This document shows positions 9,150 through 17,766 of a stretch of DNA of 64,000 bases, one piece after another. Within the stretch, counting starts at the first letter, position 1. Each line of letters begins with the position of its first letter. The notes under the pieces were generated by a model, which searched no databases, was not told the origin of the DNA, and saw nothing but the letters and a program-made list of their open reading frames with translations. The stretch is from an uncultured Veillonella sp. (GTDB taxonomy: Bacteria; Bacillota; Negativicutes; Veillonellales; Veillonellaceae), in assembly GCA_900538355.1 (NCBI GenBank), contig UPXS01000001.1, forward strand, positions 62,001 through 126,000, read 5' to 3'. The position numbers were made by a program, and so were the translations under genes.

Positions 9150-10016
9150 ATGCGACAGTGTTTAATTTACTTGAAGGAATTGTTTTTTTCTACTCCTTAT
9201 AGAAAGAGTATATGGTTCTTTATAACTCTTTGGGTATTAACATTTTTATTCTCGGATGAGATATCATATTCTGGGTTATACTATCTGATTTTGTTAGTAG
9301 CTACGATTGTATTGTTGTTTGAAAAATGTGAAGTAATTGATAGTGAGAAAGGTATACGAAAAAGATTTTTAATATATTTTTATGTAATCTTTTTTATGTG
9401 TATGCTTCCTACATTAGCTGTTACTTTAGTATTTTCTGCTGTAGGGATATCCCATTATGATACACAACGATGGCACTCCACATGGCCTTCATCTAAGGCG
9501 GGGTATATTCCCGCTCCATTACAAACACCTAAGTTTTTACCCGAGAGTTTGAAAGTGATTTCTTCTGCTGAAGTAATTGGAATAGGTGGAAATCAAAGCT
9601 GTTTAGTATTAGATGGTGATAAAGCTACGATTTCAAGGTATGAGGAAACAGTTAAATCTAATGCTTGGTATTCGTTTATAAATGGCAGGGACAAAGATAC
9701 TACAGTTGAAGTACTAAATTCGTTTACATATCCAAAAGATAAAAATGTATTGGTTAGTGATGTAAGCAATTATTATGAGATTATTACCATTCGACGACAA
9801 AATTGGAAATTATTTCCTTGGTTAATTGATGGTAGACAAAGTATCGGTGATGATCCTAACGAAGATTATTATTATAGTACTCGGATATCGGCTGATAAAT
9901 ATGTAGTATATGTTATTTATCATAACTTTGATCAAGACCAGCCTAGAGTCATTTACTTTATGTTTAATCCAGAGCGCACTCGAATGATTACTGTAGATAT
10001 AGATATGTATCATTAG
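9150..10016 (+). CDS. Membrane-anchored protein of unknown function, paralogue 2
   Basis: A 288-residue protein with hydrophobic segments near residues 20-35, 42-57 and 72-100, then a hydrophilic C-terminal domain. The segment HYDTQRWHSTWPSSKAGYIP plus LQTPKFLPES lines up with the equivalent part of the gene at 8289 (Y-D-T-Q, then W...WP...P..L..P..LP). The downstream VLDGDKATISRYEETVKSNA also resembles VLEGDSKVISEYEMIAKRNA there. It follows 30 bases behind that gene and is probably co-transcribed. Function unknown. Confidence 0.6.
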   Translation: MRQCLIYLKELFFSTPYRKSIWFFITLWVLTFLFSDEISYSGLYYLILLVATIVLLFEKCEVIDSEKGIRKRFLIYFYVIFFMCMLPTLAVTLVFSAVGISHYDTQRWHSTWPSSKAGYIPAPLQTPKFLPESLKVISSAEVIGIGGNQSCLVLDGDKATISRYEETVKSNAWYSFINGRDKDTTVEVLNSFTYPKDKNVLVSDVSNYYEIITIRRQNWKLFPWLIDGRQSIGDDPNEDYYYSTRISADKYVVYVIYHNFDQDQPRVIYFMFNPERTRMITVDIDMYH

Positions 10017-10094
10017 CATTTATCTACTTTGATTTTATGAGTTAAAGTGGTTTATTAATTGAATATATTAATCTTTATATCAAATTATTTAGGT

Positions 10095-10123
10095 TTGACA
10101 GTATTAAATCATATCTTTATAAT
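10095..10123 (+). promoter_or_regulatory. Consensus promoter of the symporter gene
   Basis: A perfect TTGACA (10095-10100), a 17-base spacer and a perfect TATAAT (10118-10123). No other promoter-like pair is visible between here and the start codon at 10226, so it is the likely promoter of that gene, about 100 bases upstream. Confidence 0.75.
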
Positions 10124-10134
10124 ATGATTTAATA
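10102..10134. promoter_or_regulatory. 13-bp inverted repeat operator overlapping the promoter
   Basis: A perfect inverted repeat (10102-10114 with 10122-10134; TATTAAATCATAT and its complement) separated by seven bases. It covers the promoter spacer and the -10 box, the place where a repressor would block polymerase. The protein that binds it is not known. Confidence 0.6.
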
Positions 10135-10154
10135 AGAGACTAGGATGTATCTAC

Positions 10155-10188
10155 AATCCCAGCCCTAGGGCTGGGATTATTTCTTTTA
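10155..10188 (+). terminator. Intrinsic terminator within the symporter leader
   Basis: A perfect 24-base palindrome (10155-10178; AATCCCAGCCCT and its complement), very GC-rich in the middle, followed by a T-rich tract. It lies about 25 bases after the predicted transcription start of the symporter promoter and ahead of the gene. It is either the terminator for the upstream membrane-protein pair or an attenuator. Confidence 0.75.
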
Positions 10189-10225
10189 TGGTCTCATATA
10201 GTTTAGTTTTTAGAGAGGTGTTTTT

Positions 10226-11545
10226 ATGGCAGAACAAGAAAACAAAAATGTTGATGCTTTAGCGCAAGAGATTACCTTAAAAAGCCGCGGTCAAGGCAAA
10301 TTGCGTCAGTTCATCTTATGGATGGGGGCACTTATCATCGGTGCTATCTTGGGATGGCAACACATTCCAGCTTTAAATGAGCTTTTTAACTTTATTGCAG
10401 CCGTGTTTACACGTTTATTCCAATTCATTGCAATTCCAACTGTGTCCTTAGCAGTAATTACTACATTATCTATGTTAGGTGCTAAAAAAGATACAGGCCG
10501 TATCTTTGGACATGCTGTAGTATATACATTACTTACTACAATTTGTGCAGCAGCTGTGGGTCTTGGCCTATTCCTATGGATTGCACCAGGTAACTTACCA
10601 CTTGATGTAATTGGTGCTGGTGCAGCGCAAGTACCTGAAAAACTAGGTCATGTAACATATTATGATCATTTCTTATCCGTTATTCCTAATAATATTTTAA
10701 AACCATATTTGGAAGGTAACGTATTGTCCGTTATGTTTATCTCTGCTTCCGTTGGTTTAGCATTTGCATTTATGCCTCGCACAGAAGGTCGCGAAGCAGT
10801 ATTGAAAGTATTGTTCGGCTTACAAGAATTACTGTTTACATTGATTAAAGCATTACTTTATGTATTGCCAATTGGTATCCTTGCTTTCGCAGGTCAATTA
10901 TCTGCTCAAATCGAAGCGGGCGTAATCGTTGGTGCTTTAGGCAAATATACTGCTGTTGTTATCGGTGGTAACTTGATCCAATTCTTTATCGTAATTCCAT
11001 TGTTCTTGTTATTCCGTGGTTTGAACCCTGTGGATGTATTCCGTAAAATGTCCCCAGCTGTAGCTGTTGCATTGTTCACTAAATCTTCTGCTGCAACATT
11101 GCCTGTAACATTGGCATCTGCTGAGGATAATTTGAAAGCCCACCCAGCAGTAGCACGTTTCGTATTGCCAATTTGTACAACAATTAACATGAATGGTTGT
11201 GCAGCGTTTATTCTTGTAACATCCTTATTCGTAATGCAAAATGCAGGTATTGAATTAACTATGGGTACAATGATTGCTTGGTTGTTCATTGCTGTACTTG
11301 CTGCCATTGGTAATGCCGGCGTTCCAATGGGCTGCTACTTCTTAACATTATCCTTGATGAGTTCTATCGGTGCACCAATTGGTTTGCTTGGTATTATCTT
11401 GCCAATCTATACAATTATCGACATGATTGAAACAGCTGAAAACGTATGGTCTGACGCATCCGTATGTGCTATGGTTGACCATGACCTTCAAGGCAAATTG
11501 GACGACTCCAGTGGCGATGATATGCCTCAATTCCAAGGTGCTTAA
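10226..11545 (+). CDS. Dicarboxylate/amino acid:cation symporter (DAACS family)
   Basis: A 439-residue transporter with eight or more membrane segments and re-entrant loops. Signature stretches are FTKSSAATLPVTLASA (hairpin loop 1) and CTTINMNGCAAF (the NMDGT-like motif of transmembrane helix 7, with a Cys in place of Thr/Ser). Members move glutamate, aspartate, serine/threonine or C4-dicarboxylates with Na+ or H+. An organism living on lactate, malate or fumarate could use it for C4 acids, but the substrate is an inference. An AGAGAGGTG site precedes the ATG. Single-gene unit with its own terminator. Confidence 0.85.
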   Translation: MAEQENKNVDALAQEITLKSRGQGKLRQFILWMGALIIGAILGWQHIPALNELFNFIAAVFTRLFQFIAIPTVSLAVITTLSMLGAKKDTGRIFGHAVVYTLLTTICAAAVGLGLFLWIAPGNLPLDVIGAGAAQVPEKLGHVTYYDHFLSVIPNNILKPYLEGNVLSVMFISASVGLAFAFMPRTEGREAVLKVLFGLQELLFTLIKALLYVLPIGILAFAGQLSAQIEAGVIVGALGKYTAVVIGGNLIQFFIVIPLFLLFRGLNPVDVFRKMSPAVAVALFTKSSAATLPVTLASAEDNLKAHPAVARFVLPICTTINMNGCAAFILVTSLFVMQNAGIELTMGTMIAWLFIAVLAAIGNAGVPMGCYFLTLSLMSSIGAPIGLLGIILPIYTIIDMIETAENVWSDASVCAMVDHDLQGKLDDSSGDDMPQFQGA

Positions 11546-11596
11546 TTTTAGTAACTAGTTAAACTTAAGAAAAAACTTAATTATATAACTCAAATG

Positions 11597-11628
11597 AAAG
11601 GTTATCCTGTAAGGGATAACCTTTTTTT
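11597..11628 (+). terminator. Intrinsic terminator after the symporter
   Basis: An 11-base stem (11597-11607 with 11614-11624) followed by seven T. Confidence 0.85.
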
Positions 11629-11714
11629 GATGACTATACAAGTATTAAACGGTACAATATTAATAGAGTTTTGCATTTATTATAGGGACTTTTAAATAGT
11701 TAAGGAGTTGTATT

Positions 11715-12626
11715 GTGAAGCGGATATATTCATGCCTTGCTGGAGTGTTAATGTTGAGTGCTGTGCTTTCACCAGTATATGCAAAAAATCTAGTTACTCA
11801 TAGTGGCACATCTACTAGTGTTAAAGAGAACTGTATTAGTAGTGAACAAACAAATAATGAGATTAAAGCTGATTTACAAAGACATTTGGAAAGAATGAAG
11901 TCGGAGGATAAGGTTAAGGGGTATTTACGTGACGAAAAAACGTATGCTCAGGAGTTAAGTTTGATTCGGGGAAGATTATATCATTCAACGGATAAGTTGA
12001 TTCATGATGAGAGAAAGACTACTCTTTTATCATATCCTGTGGGAAGCAAGGTTCCTTGTAAGAAGAGTTTAAATGATATAGATTCATATACAGATACAAT
12101 TACACGGAAGGGCATAACATTCCGTGTGCCAAAAGGTGCGGAGTTGAAGGTGTTCTATATATTGGATAACAATATTTTTATAGTGTATGAGATAGGAGAC
12201 ATTTGGTATTCTATTCAGATTATGCCTTTAGATGTAGAGCATCCTGATACTAAAGACATAGAAAATAAAGTACTTGTAGATAAAGAGTATAATTTTTATC
12301 ACACATTGCAAGGATATTGGCGTATTTGGGGAATCTTCGATGAGTTATACAATCCTACTTATTCAGCGGTATGGAATAATGGATTGCCGGGAGTGTTAGT
12401 GGATTCATATAATCCAGATGAGAAATCTCATTTACTATTTGCTGCATATGATGGACGGTATGCTGTATTTAATCAGCTTGTATATAATCCAAGTACGAGT
12501 CCATTTACTCATGAGCAGTTGAGAAATACGATTGAATATTTTGATTCTAATAACAATCCAGAGTTTAAGTCTAAAAAGCATAGATTATTCCCTGATGAGA
12601 GGATAATTCGTATATATGAGTACTAG
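11715..12626 (+). CDS. Secreted protein of unknown function
   Basis: A 303-residue protein starting at GTG, with TAAGGAG ten bases ahead. It begins with a signal peptide (positive MKR, hydrophobic core, probable cleavage after VYA near residue 24). The mature part is hydrophilic with no cysteine pairs I recognise and no repeats. Residues 130-180 are richest in predicted strands. It is the last gene before a weakly separated CobT-like gene. No family is recognised. Confidence 0.6.
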   Translation: MKRIYSCLAGVLMLSAVLSPVYAKNLVTHSGTSTSVKENCISSEQTNNEIKADLQRHLERMKSEDKVKGYLRDEKTYAQELSLIRGRLYHSTDKLIHDERKTTLLSYPVGSKVPCKKSLNDIDSYTDTITRKGITFRVPKGAELKVFYILDNNIFIVYEIGDIWYSIQIMPLDVEHPDTKDIENKVLVDKEYNFYHTLQGYWRIWGIFDELYNPTYSAVWNNGLPGVLVDSYNPDEKSHLLFAAYDGRYAVFNQLVYNPSTSPFTHEQLRNTIEYFDSNNNPEFKSKKHRLFPDERIIRIYEY

Positions 12627-12734
12627 TACAAGCGTCATATTACTAGATCTGTATTTTGTGTTATACTTTCATATAGAATAATATCGAATTAATAGAAGGC
12701 TAGTTGGCATTTTATGTGTGGACTATGAATTATA

Positions 12735-13772
12735 ATGAAAGATAACTCAGTATTACCTATAGAGGAACAATTAAATAGATTTCTGCAACCAAAATGTTTA
12801 ATCCCTGGTGGTCTAGGCTTGTGGGAGGTTTATTTCCGCAAGATTTGTACGGCTTGGGGTGAGATTAGTGGTGAAATTCGACCTCAGCATATCATATTTT
12901 CTGCCGACAATGGTTGTAATATGGAAGGCTATGTAGGTTATAACTACGAGGTAACGCAGAAGCAATCCCGTAATATGCTCTTAGGTCGCTCATCGGCAAC
13001 GCAATTTTGTAATTTTAACAACATTCCTTATGAGGTCGTCGATGTAGGCATTGCCTCAGATGACGGAATCGGTGTAGATCGCAAAGTAGCGAAAGGGTCA
13101 AAGAATATTTTGAACCATCCTGCTATGACTGAGGATGAGTTTAATCGTGCCTTTCAAGCTGGATATGAACGAGTTGAACATTATGTGGCAAAAGGAATCA
13201 ATCTCTTTTCCTTTGGTGAAATGGGGTTAGGCAATACCACAACCTCTGCTTGTGTGTTATCTGTATTAACTGGTGCAGATCCAACTGAAACAGTAGGCCC
13301 CGGTTCTTGGCCTGACAAACCAGATTTGATGAAACGTAAAATTGACTTTGTCCGTTCTGTATTAGATACACATAAGGATAGTATTGTTGCTGAAAGTGAA
13401 TCTGACCGAGTTCGTAAAATTGTAGCTCATGTAGGTGGCTTTGATATTGCTGCTATTCTTGGAGCTATGCTAGCTTGTGTTGATTTTGAGAAGCCCTTTG
13501 TCATTGATGGCTTTATTACCGCTGTAGCGGCAGCTTGTGCAGTACATATGAACGAGCGCATTACAGACTATGCATTGCCGTCACATCATTCCCGCGAAAA
13601 AGGTACAGAGCTCGCATTGGCTGAGGTGGGGATTACACAGGATATGGTACCTATTCAAGCCCAAATGTCGATGGGCGAAGGCACTGGCGCCATCTTGATG
13701 GTACAAATGTTAAAAACTACACAGTACATGTTTGTAAACGTTGGTACCTTTGCAGATTTAATGAAATTATGA
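12735..13772 (+). CDS. cobT: CobT-like nicotinate-nucleotide:lower-ligand-base phosphoribosyltransferase, copy 1
   Basis: A 345-residue relative of CobT, which makes alpha-ribazole phosphate or its analogues for the lower ligand of cobamides. Conserved features are FGEMGLGNTTT (E162) and MGEGTGA (E315), which match the two catalytic glutamates of Salmonella CobT. The usual substrate motif 'KPPGSLG' is replaced by IPGGLGLWE and 'ADHGV' by SADNGC. Both changes are shared with the second copy at 26341. This suggests a lower-ligand base other than dimethylbenzimidazole, possibly a phenolic as in Sporomusa ArsAB. The ribosome site is weak. Not adjacent to other cobamide genes. Confidence 0.85.
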   Translation: MKDNSVLPIEEQLNRFLQPKCLIPGGLGLWEVYFRKICTAWGEISGEIRPQHIIFSADNGCNMEGYVGYNYEVTQKQSRNMLLGRSSATQFCNFNNIPYEVVDVGIASDDGIGVDRKVAKGSKNILNHPAMTEDEFNRAFQAGYERVEHYVAKGINLFSFGEMGLGNTTTSACVLSVLTGADPTETVGPGSWPDKPDLMKRKIDFVRSVLDTHKDSIVAESESDRVRKIVAHVGGFDIAAILGAMLACVDFEKPFVIDGFITAVAAACAVHMNERITDYALPSHHSREKGTELALAEVGITQDMVPIQAQMSMGEGTGAILMVQMLKTTQYMFVNVGTFADLMKL

Positions 13773-13781
13773 GGTAGAAGA

Positions 13782-15095
13782 ATGAAACTAAATAAATACT
13801 TTGATATACATTTTGAACGAGCCGATGATGCAACTATTGCTAAAAGGTTGATAGGTGGGGCTAAGGTTAAGGGTCCTGCTTTGGTTATCCTGATCCTCTC
13901 CATATTTATTGCCTCTATTGGGTTGAATATGAATAGTACAGCCGTTATTATTGGTGCCATGCTCATATCGCCGTTGATGGGACCGATTCTAGCAACTGGC
14001 TTTGGCTTCGCTACGCTTAATTTTACAGTTGTGAAAAGTGCTATTTTAAGATTGTCCTTACAGATTACGATTGCTGTTTTTGCATCTGCTTTATATTTTT
14101 ATATTTCCCCCGTTCAGACGGTTACATCTGAACTATTAGCGCGTACAGAACCGAATATTTTTGATGTATTCATTGCTATATTTGGTGGGTTAGCTGGGAT
14201 TATTGGTCAAACGCGTAAGACCTTAGATAATGTTATACCAGGTGTAGCGATTGCGACTGCACTTATGCCACCGCTATGTACGGCAGGATATGGACTAGCT
14301 AATGGAAATTGGGACTATTTCTTTGGGGCTGGTTATCTATTCTTTATAAATGCATTTTTCATCTTCTTTGCATCTTTTATTGTTTTAAAAGGTGTATATA
14401 GTTTGCCATTCCATAAGCAAGCAGAAGAGATTAATCGTCGTAATCAGCTAATATTTCTTGTGATTGGTCTTATTATGGCTATACCAAGCATTTATGCAGG
14501 CTATGATATGACCATCAAGTATTCTGAGTCAAATCATATAGAGCAGTTTATTAAGACCAATATTAATCAAGAAGGGCGTCGACTAGTGATTGATTATTCA
14601 TTGGACCGAGTGAATAAGCTAGTAGATATAGTAGTTGTAGGAGCTCCTGTGACTTCAGAGGAACGATCCCAGTTGGATGATAAATTACAGAAAGACGAGT
14701 ATTTGCAGCCTTATACAGTGCGATTTGTTAATAGTGTAGATGAGAAAAAATCTGCTGTGGATAAGACGAGCTTGAATAAAGGCTCGGAGGATCATGAAAA
14801 ATATACAAACTTGAGTAATCTGTACCAGCCGACTTATCAACTAGTAAGTGAAACTATAAACACTATGAAAACGACAGAAGCTGAAGCAAAGGCGTTATTC
14901 CCGTTTGTAAGCAAAGTGGAAGGCATGCCTTTGATAGATAATCTAGAACAGCCTAAAGCGAATCGCTATATGGTGATTATCCATACCACGTCCACTGTAT
15001 CTGATGCAGATTTGGAACGAATAAAAGCTTGGTTAGAGGCTAAATTATCAGCACCTGTAACTATTTCTGTGGAGCAAACAACGTCAACTTTATAA
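13782..15095 (+). CDS. DUF389 / TIGR00341-type membrane protein
   Basis: A 437-residue protein with about six hydrophobic segments between residues 28 and 235 (VILILSIFIASIGL, AVIIGAMLISPLMGPIL, ITIAVFASALYFYI and others). A soluble C-terminal domain of about 200 residues follows. SPLMGPILATGFG and MPPLCTAGYGLANG are hallmarks of the DUF389 family, whose role is not established. GAGGTAGAAG precedes the ATG. The gene starts nine bases after the CobT-like gene, so the two may share a transcript. Confidence 0.8.
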   Translation: MKLNKYFDIHFERADDATIAKRLIGGAKVKGPALVILILSIFIASIGLNMNSTAVIIGAMLISPLMGPILATGFGFATLNFTVVKSAILRLSLQITIAVFASALYFYISPVQTVTSELLARTEPNIFDVFIAIFGGLAGIIGQTRKTLDNVIPGVAIATALMPPLCTAGYGLANGNWDYFFGAGYLFFINAFFIFFASFIVLKGVYSLPFHKQAEEINRRNQLIFLVIGLIMAIPSIYAGYDMTIKYSESNHIEQFIKTNINQEGRRLVIDYSLDRVNKLVDIVVVGAPVTSEERSQLDDKLQKDEYLQPYTVRFVNSVDEKKSAVDKTSLNKGSEDHEKYTNLSNLYQPTYQLVSETINTMKTTEAEAKALFPFVSKVEGMPLIDNLEQPKANRYMVIIHTTSTVSDADLERIKAWLEAKLSAPVTISVEQTTSTL

Positions 15096-15146
15096 TTGAA
15101 TCTTTTGATGTTGATTAGATTGTTTATTATATAGAGCGATATTTAT

Positions 15147-15222
15147 AACGGTACTAAGTTTGATTGTACCTATTAGGTATATTACCTAGTAGTACGGGGA
15201 ATCATCTTAGTACCGTTTTTAT
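15147..15222 (+). terminator. Long nested hairpin ending in a T-run
   Basis: Outer arms ACGGTACTAAG (15148-15158) and CTTAGTACCGT (15206-15216) enclose a second imperfect hairpin (about 15165-15195), and five T follow. It probably ends the DUF389 transcript, but it is far longer than a normal terminator stem. Confidence 0.6.
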
Positions 15223-15397
15223 GTACTTGGCATAGCTAAATGTAATTACTCTTATCTTGCTATAGATTAAGGTTATATTAATTGATATATAAAATCTATT
15301 ATACGAGTAGGAATTAAACTGTTATACTTACTACATCGAAATTATTAAATAATTAAATGTAGATACAAGATAAGAAAAATAGATTTATTACAATATC

Positions 15398-15462
15398 TAC
15401 GAATGTTGTATACGTATGAGTCCTCGTCAGAGATGTAGGCTTTCATCGTAGATAGGAGGATT
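15398..15462 (+). promoter_or_regulatory. Structured 5' leader next to the metQ ribosome site
   Basis: The arms ATCTACGA and TCGTAGAT (RNA stem of eight pairs) enclose about 45 bases and abut the AGGAGG of the lipoprotein gene. This could control access to the ribosome site. I see no SAM-riboswitch core in it. The rest of the 369-base gap (15096-15464) is AT-rich and holds no gene. Confidence 0.35.
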
Positions 15463-15464
15463 AC

Positions 15465-16286
15465 ATGAAAAAATGGTTAGCATTAGCAGCGACGGCCGTA
15501 CTGGGCGCGTCCTTATTAATTAGTGGTTGTGGTTCTTCCACAAATAACGCGAGCTCTAGTGGCTCTAAAGAGGTATTAAAGGTAGCAGCAAATCCTGTAC
15601 CTCATGCTGAAATCTTAGAACAAGTAAAACCTATTTTGGCTAAGGAAGGTGTAGACTTACAAATCGTTGAATTTACAGACTACATCCAACCAAACATGGC
15701 ATTATCTAGTCATGAAGTTAATGCAAACTTCTTTGCAAACGTACCTTACCAAAATAACTATAACAAAGACCATGGTACAAACTTCGTAAGCTTTGCACCA
15801 GTTCACATCGAACCATTGGCTATTTACTCTCAAAAAATTAAAGACTTGAAAGATTTGCCGAATGGTGCAAAAGTAGCAATTCCTTCTGACCCAACAAACA
15901 GTGCTCGTGCACTTCTCTTGTTGCAAAGTGCAGGTCTTGTAACATTGAAAGATCCAACTGGTTTGACTAATACAGTATTTGATGTAACTAGCAATCCTAA
16001 AAATATCCAAATTACTGAATTAGAAGCAGCTCAAATTCCTCGTTCCATCCAAGATTTAGACGCAGCAGTAATCAATGCTAACTATGCATTGCCTGCAGGT
16101 CTTAACCCTACAAAAGATGGCTTATTCGTAGAAAAAGCTGACTCTCCATATGCAAATCTTCTTTCCGTTAATCCTGGTGATGAAAATAAACCAGCTATCC
16201 AAAAATTAGCTAAAGCATTACAATCTCCAGAAGTTAAGAAGTTCATCGAAGAACACTACAAAGGGGCTATTATCCCAGCGTTCTAA
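15465..16286 (+). CDS. metQ: MetQ/NlpA-family substrate-binding lipoprotein
   Basis: A 273-residue lipoprotein. The signal peptide ends in the lipobox LISGC, with the lipidated Cys at residue 22. The mature protein carries the NLPA pattern (KVAANPVPHAEILEQVKP, VANFFANVPYQNNY-like, HIEPLAIYS, VAIPSDPTNSARALLLLQ and NYALPAGLNP). MetQ proteins deliver D/L-methionine to the MetNI ABC importer. No metN or metI is adjacent, so it either serves a distant MetNI or binds a related ligand. AGGAGG precedes the ATG. Confidence 0.85.
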   Translation: MKKWLALAATAVLGASLLISGCGSSTNNASSSGSKEVLKVAANPVPHAEILEQVKPILAKEGVDLQIVEFTDYIQPNMALSSHEVNANFFANVPYQNNYNKDHGTNFVSFAPVHIEPLAIYSQKIKDLKDLPNGAKVAIPSDPTNSARALLLLQSAGLVTLKDPTGLTNTVFDVTSNPKNIQITELEAAQIPRSIQDLDAAVINANYALPAGLNPTKDGLFVEKADSPYANLLSVNPGDENKPAIQKLAKALQSPEVKKFIEEHYKGAIIPAF

Positions 16287-16351
16287 TCGATTGATTGTTA
16301 ATAACACATATGTATCTGAAATACCTTCTCATGACAAACTCTATAGATACG

Positions 16352-16388
16352 AAAAAGGCGTAACACCATTGGTGTTACGCCTTTTTTT
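16352..16388. terminator. Bidirectional terminator between metQ and pocR
   Basis: A perfect 16-base stem (16352-16367 with 16371-16386) with A-run and T-run ends. It serves the converging genes on both sides. Confidence 0.9.
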
Positions 16389-16394
16389 ATTATA

Positions 16395-17285
16395 TTACGC
16401 ATCAATTGGCTTAGCATATTTCTTCCGATACGAATGTGGTGTTTCGGTGGTAGCTAGCTTGAATATTTTACAGAAGTAGCTTGTTCTGTTATAGCCTAAT
16501 GTTTTACTAATCTGATTAACTGTTAGTTGGGAATATACTAATAACTTTTTGGCTTCTTGAATACGCAATAGTGTTATATATTGCACTACTGAAAGTCCTG
16601 TATCATCTTTAAAAATCTTAGAGAAGTAGGACTCGCTTAAATGAATATGTTCCGAAATCCTCCTGAGCGACACGCGTTTGCTCAGGTTTTTTTCTATGTA
16701 TAACATAGCTTTTCTTATCTCTGGACGATTAATAGGTCGTTCCGATTCTACAAAGTCTGGCAATTGTTCATAAGGCATTTCTTCGGCGATGGGATCGTTA
16801 AATGGGAAGTAATGTTCTACCAAAATCCTCAACACCTTTGTAGCACTGTAAATTTGTTCTGCAGTCAAAACAGGTAAGGTCCGATATAAGGCGCGAAGTT
16901 TAGTGTCATCATGCCAATTGGTTTGGGTAGGTAAGATCGGCTTAATGGTCGTGTCCTCTGTTTTTGTTTGTCCTGCCATGATGAAGCCTAAGATGGCACC
17001 ATCTTTCATGATAGGCACGGAGAAATCTATGAGCCCCATATGACAGCGATATGGGCAGGAGGATAGTTCTTTTGTAGCATCTAGTCCACCATATAAGTCG
17101 CATTGATTGCAACGCTTAGCGTAGGTCGGATTGCGCCTTACGACCTTACAAAATGGGGAAAAGTTATATTCCTGAGATAACACTTTTCCACGATTGTTAA
17201 CAAAAATGGCTGCAATTTTTGTTATGTTTGTGAAATCACGCATGATTTCATTGATAAGCTTAGTATCTTCGTTCGTACAAATCAT
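16395..17285 (-). CDS. pocR: PocR-like AraC-family regulator of the pdu operon
   Basis: A 296-residue regulator. Residues 1-170 form a PocR-type sensory domain with a conserved cysteine set (CKVVRRNPTYAKRCNQCD and SSCPYRCHMGLIDFSVPI). Residues 190-296 are a double helix-turn-helix AraC domain (RRISEHIHLSESYFSKIFK and ISKTLGYNRTSYFCKIFK). In enterics PocR activates pdu and cob genes in response to 1,2-propanediol. Here the gene is divergent from the pdu operon across a 480-base gap, which fits local control. I chose the ATG at 17285, preceded by GGAGG, over one 15 codons upstream. Confidence 0.88.
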   Translation of the reverse strand: MICTNEDTKLINEIMRDFTNITKIAAIFVNNRGKVLSQEYNFSPFCKVVRRNPTYAKRCNQCDLYGGLDATKELSSCPYRCHMGLIDFSVPIMKDGAILGFIMAGQTKTEDTTIKPILPTQTNWHDDTKLRALYRTLPVLTAEQIYSATKVLRILVEHYFPFNDPIAEEMPYEQLPDFVESERPINRPEIRKAMLYIEKNLSKRVSLRRISEHIHLSESYFSKIFKDDTGLSVVQYITLLRIQEAKKLLVYSQLTVNQISKTLGYNRTSYFCKIFKLATTETPHSYRKKYAKPIDA

Positions 17286-17766
17286 AGTAAAACCTCCAAT
17301 CACAAATGTGTTAAGAGGTCTAGTAAGCACACCGCTAAAATAGCTCTACTTGCTCTCTAGCTAAAGGGTCGGCTCTAAACCTGAGAAAAGAGAAAAGTGA
17401 CATACCACCTAAAATTCATATACCTATAAAATTACGTTATTACTTGTCTTTATATGTATAAGTATAACAGGATTGTCGTATTTTAGTAATAGAAAAATCG
17501 CATTTTACGAATATACATAAAAAAGTTGTATTTAATAATTTTTATAATAAAGGTAGATAAAAGCCTTATATTACTTATATTTAGAAAGGATTGAGTCCAA
17601 TGGGTTGTGACTGAATAGCAAGGCATGCTCTATAGCAATATATGGTATACAGGATGTAGTGTTGCATACATATGAATGGTTAAAGAAATGTTAAAAAATA
17701 TAAAATGGTATAACGCAGCATAGTTTCCTGTACAAAGATACTTTCATTATACGTATGGAGGGTATT
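17286..17766. promoter_or_regulatory. Divergent pocR-pdu regulatory region
   Basis: About 480 AT-rich bases without a gene. It must hold the promoters for both directions. There are A/T-rich repeats near 17675-17715 (AATGGTTAAAGAAATG followed by AAAATGGTATAACG) that could be activator sites or promoter boxes. The string TACTTTCATTAT at 17739-17750 resembles motifs ahead of two other genes in this window. No cobalamin riboswitch (B12 box) was recognised. Confidence 0.45.

Noticed and set aside
15300..15464. SAM riboswitch ahead of metQ
   Set aside because: The conserved GAGGGA and GCC segments of SAM-I are absent; only a simple stem was seen.
16291..16479. Small plus-strand frame after metQ
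   Set aside because: It runs through the bidirectional terminator and into the end of pocR on the other strand.
17286..17766. Cobalamin riboswitch ahead of the pdu operon
   Set aside because: Expected for a B12-dependent operon, but no B12-box-like sequence or matching stem layout was found; the region is plain AT-rich DNA.
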